Shown piece after piece: positions 6,106 to 7,016 of a stretch of DNA of 7,016 bases. Numbering within the stretch: position 1 is the first letter of the stretch; the number at the start of each line of letters is the position of its first letter. The stretch comes from Desulfobulbaceae bacterium (GTDB lineage: Bacteria; Desulfobacterota; Desulfobulbia; Desulfobulbales; Desulfobulbaceae), in contig DRLX01000039.1 in NCBI GenBank assembly GCA_011322715.1, forward strand, positions 1 through 7,016, given 5' to 3'. Position numbers and translations under genes: made by a program. A model generated the notes under the pieces. That model saw nothing but the letters and a program-made list of their open reading frames with translations, had not been told where the DNA came from and made no database searches.

Positions 6106-7016
6106 ATGTATTTTCATTATCCAACATTTTTTAAGCTCCTTCGTTTAAGTTTTTCCAGGAAATATTTTTCACCACGGCATGCGGCCCTGGTTATTTTGTT
6201 TCTGGTACCGTTTCTGCTTCTGCGCCTGTTTGTCTGCTGCATGCGCCTGCTGGACCATATTCTGTATCCGGATTTCAAGAATCAGGCCGTGCGGGCGCCT
6301 ATCTATATAATCGGCAATCCCCGCAGCGGCACAACATTCAGCCATCGACTGCTGGCCATGGATGATCAGTTCACTTATTTTAAACTGTACCAGACGATTT
6401 TTCCGGCCGTCACCTGCTATAAGTTTTTTGCCCTGACTGGACGACTTGACCGTATGCTTGGGCATCCGGGCAAAAGACTGTTAAACATCATCTCCAATCG
6501 CAGCTTTAAGGGCTGGGAGACTATTCACAAAACCGGACCGGAAAAGGCGGAATCCGATGAAATGCTGTTTATGTATGGTATGCTCAGCCCCTTGCTCGGC
6601 CTGCTGTTTCCCTTTTTAGCGGATATGGACGACGCTACTTTTGTCGATTTCATGCCGGAGAAATCCCGGAAAAAACTTATGGCCTACTATTACAGCTGCC
6701 TGCAGCGGCATCTCTACGCCACCGGTCCGGATAAAATCCTGTTGCAGAAAGTGGCGCTGATCGCCGGCCGTATCGAAGCCATCCATACCCTGCTCCCTGA
6801 TATGCGCATCGTTCATCTTATCAGGCATCCGGAGGAATCGATCCCCTCGTTGATTTCCATGTTTGAGGTAACCTGGAAATCCCTGGCCCCCCATCTCGCA
6901 GAAGACGGCCGGGCCTGCCGGGAAATGGCTGATTTGATCTGTAAATATTATCTCCATCTCCACGAGGTGGAAGCAACCATTCCCCGGGAATATCTGCTTA
7001 AACTCCGCTACACCGA
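6106..7016 (+). CDS. Membrane-anchored sulfotransferase-family protein (C terminus cut by window edge)
   Basis: From ATG 6106-6108 the frame is open for 303 codons to the right edge. An AAGG site at 6096-6099 is 6 bases upstream, and an in-frame TAA at 6076-6078 rules out a longer start. Residues about 25-46 (ALVILFLVPFLLLRLFVCC) form a transmembrane anchor. The nucleotide-binding P-loop-like motif of sulfotransferases follows: IYIIGNPRSGTTFSHRLL (66-83, PAPS 5'-phosphosulfate loop). A second motif, MRIVHLIRHPEESIPSL (233-249), matches the 3'-phosphate-binding RHP...S region. The acidic residues E149, D151, E152 and the RHLYATGPDK segment (201-210) resemble the Sulfotransfer_3-type bacterial subgroup. 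Such enzymes move sulfate from PAPS to a hydroxyl of a lipid, glycan or protein; the acceptor is unknown. Family members usually run to about 370-400 residues, so some 70-100 residues are missing. It is transcribed away from hpnL across repeat copy 2. Confidence 0.82.
   Translation, partial: MYFHYPTFFKLLRLSFSRKYFSPRHAALVILFLVPFLLLRLFVCCMRLLDHILYPDFKNQAVRAPIYIIGNPRSGTTFSHRLLAMDDQFTYFKLYQTIFPAVTCYKFFALTGRLDRMLGHPGKRLLNIISNRSFKGWETIHKTGPEKAESDEMLFMYGMLSPLLGLLFPFLADMDDATFVDFMPEKSRKKLMAYYYSCLQRHLYATGPDKILLQKVALIAGRIEAIHTLLPDMRIVHLIRHPEESIPSLISMFEVTWKSLAPHLAEDGRACREMADLICKYYLHLHEVEATIPREYLLKLRYT

Noticed and set aside
6169..6963. Two minus-strand frames (98 and 115 codons) opposite the sulfotransferase
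   Set aside because: The plus-strand frame has a Shine-Dalgarno sequence, a membrane anchor and both PAPS-binding motifs; the antisense frames have none.

Overview
The window carries six protein-coding genes on a chromosome of roughly balanced base composition, with no tRNA, rRNA, CRISPR or transposase. Gene content (cysteine-ligated IspH, an HpnL/HpnM/HpnN-type lipid-transport set, a DUF116-like membrane protein beside ispH) suggests a Gram-negative bacterium with an outer membrane. My best guess is a member of the Desulfobacterota (Desulfobulbales-like). That assignment is an inference from gene style and neighbourhood, not a proof.

Layout. Positions 1-1174 (minus strand) hold ispH followed by the N-terminal part of a DUF116-like membrane protein that runs off the left edge; the two are 38 bases apart and probably co-transcribed. 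A 303-base divergent gap (1175-1477) holds copy 1 of a dispersed repeat. Positions 1478-2110 (plus strand) encode a secreted Ttg2/MlaC-family protein, best called HpnM. It converges on hpnN (2150-4801, minus), a 12-helix RND/MMPL transporter, which lies two bases downstream of hpnL (4804-5796, minus). A second divergent gap (5797-6105) holds copy 2 of the repeat. From 6106 to the right edge is a membrane-anchored sulfotransferase-family protein (plus strand, truncated by the window).

How the genes fit together. IspH makes the C5 isoprenoid precursors from which squalene and hopanoids are built. HpnN is the hopanoid exporter to the outer membrane in the studied case, HpnM is its predicted periplasmic carrier partner, and HpnL is a hopanoid-associated flippase-like membrane protein of unknown activity. 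The window therefore looks like the transport part of a polycyclic isoprenoid (hopanoid-like) lipid system. No cyclase or squalene synthase gene lies inside it, so the substrate is inferred. The adjacent sulfotransferase could modify a lipid or glycan, but nothing in the window ties it to the transporter.

The least explained part is non-coding. The two divergent gaps share a two-block repeat in the same orientation, each copy lying just upstream of a minus-strand gene (ispH, hpnL). The 46-base core is 39/46 identical and contains a 5-bp hairpin with a compensatory base-pair change. Copy 1 lacks about 105 bases that in copy 2 lie between two TTCAGG direct repeats and contain a strong hairpin.
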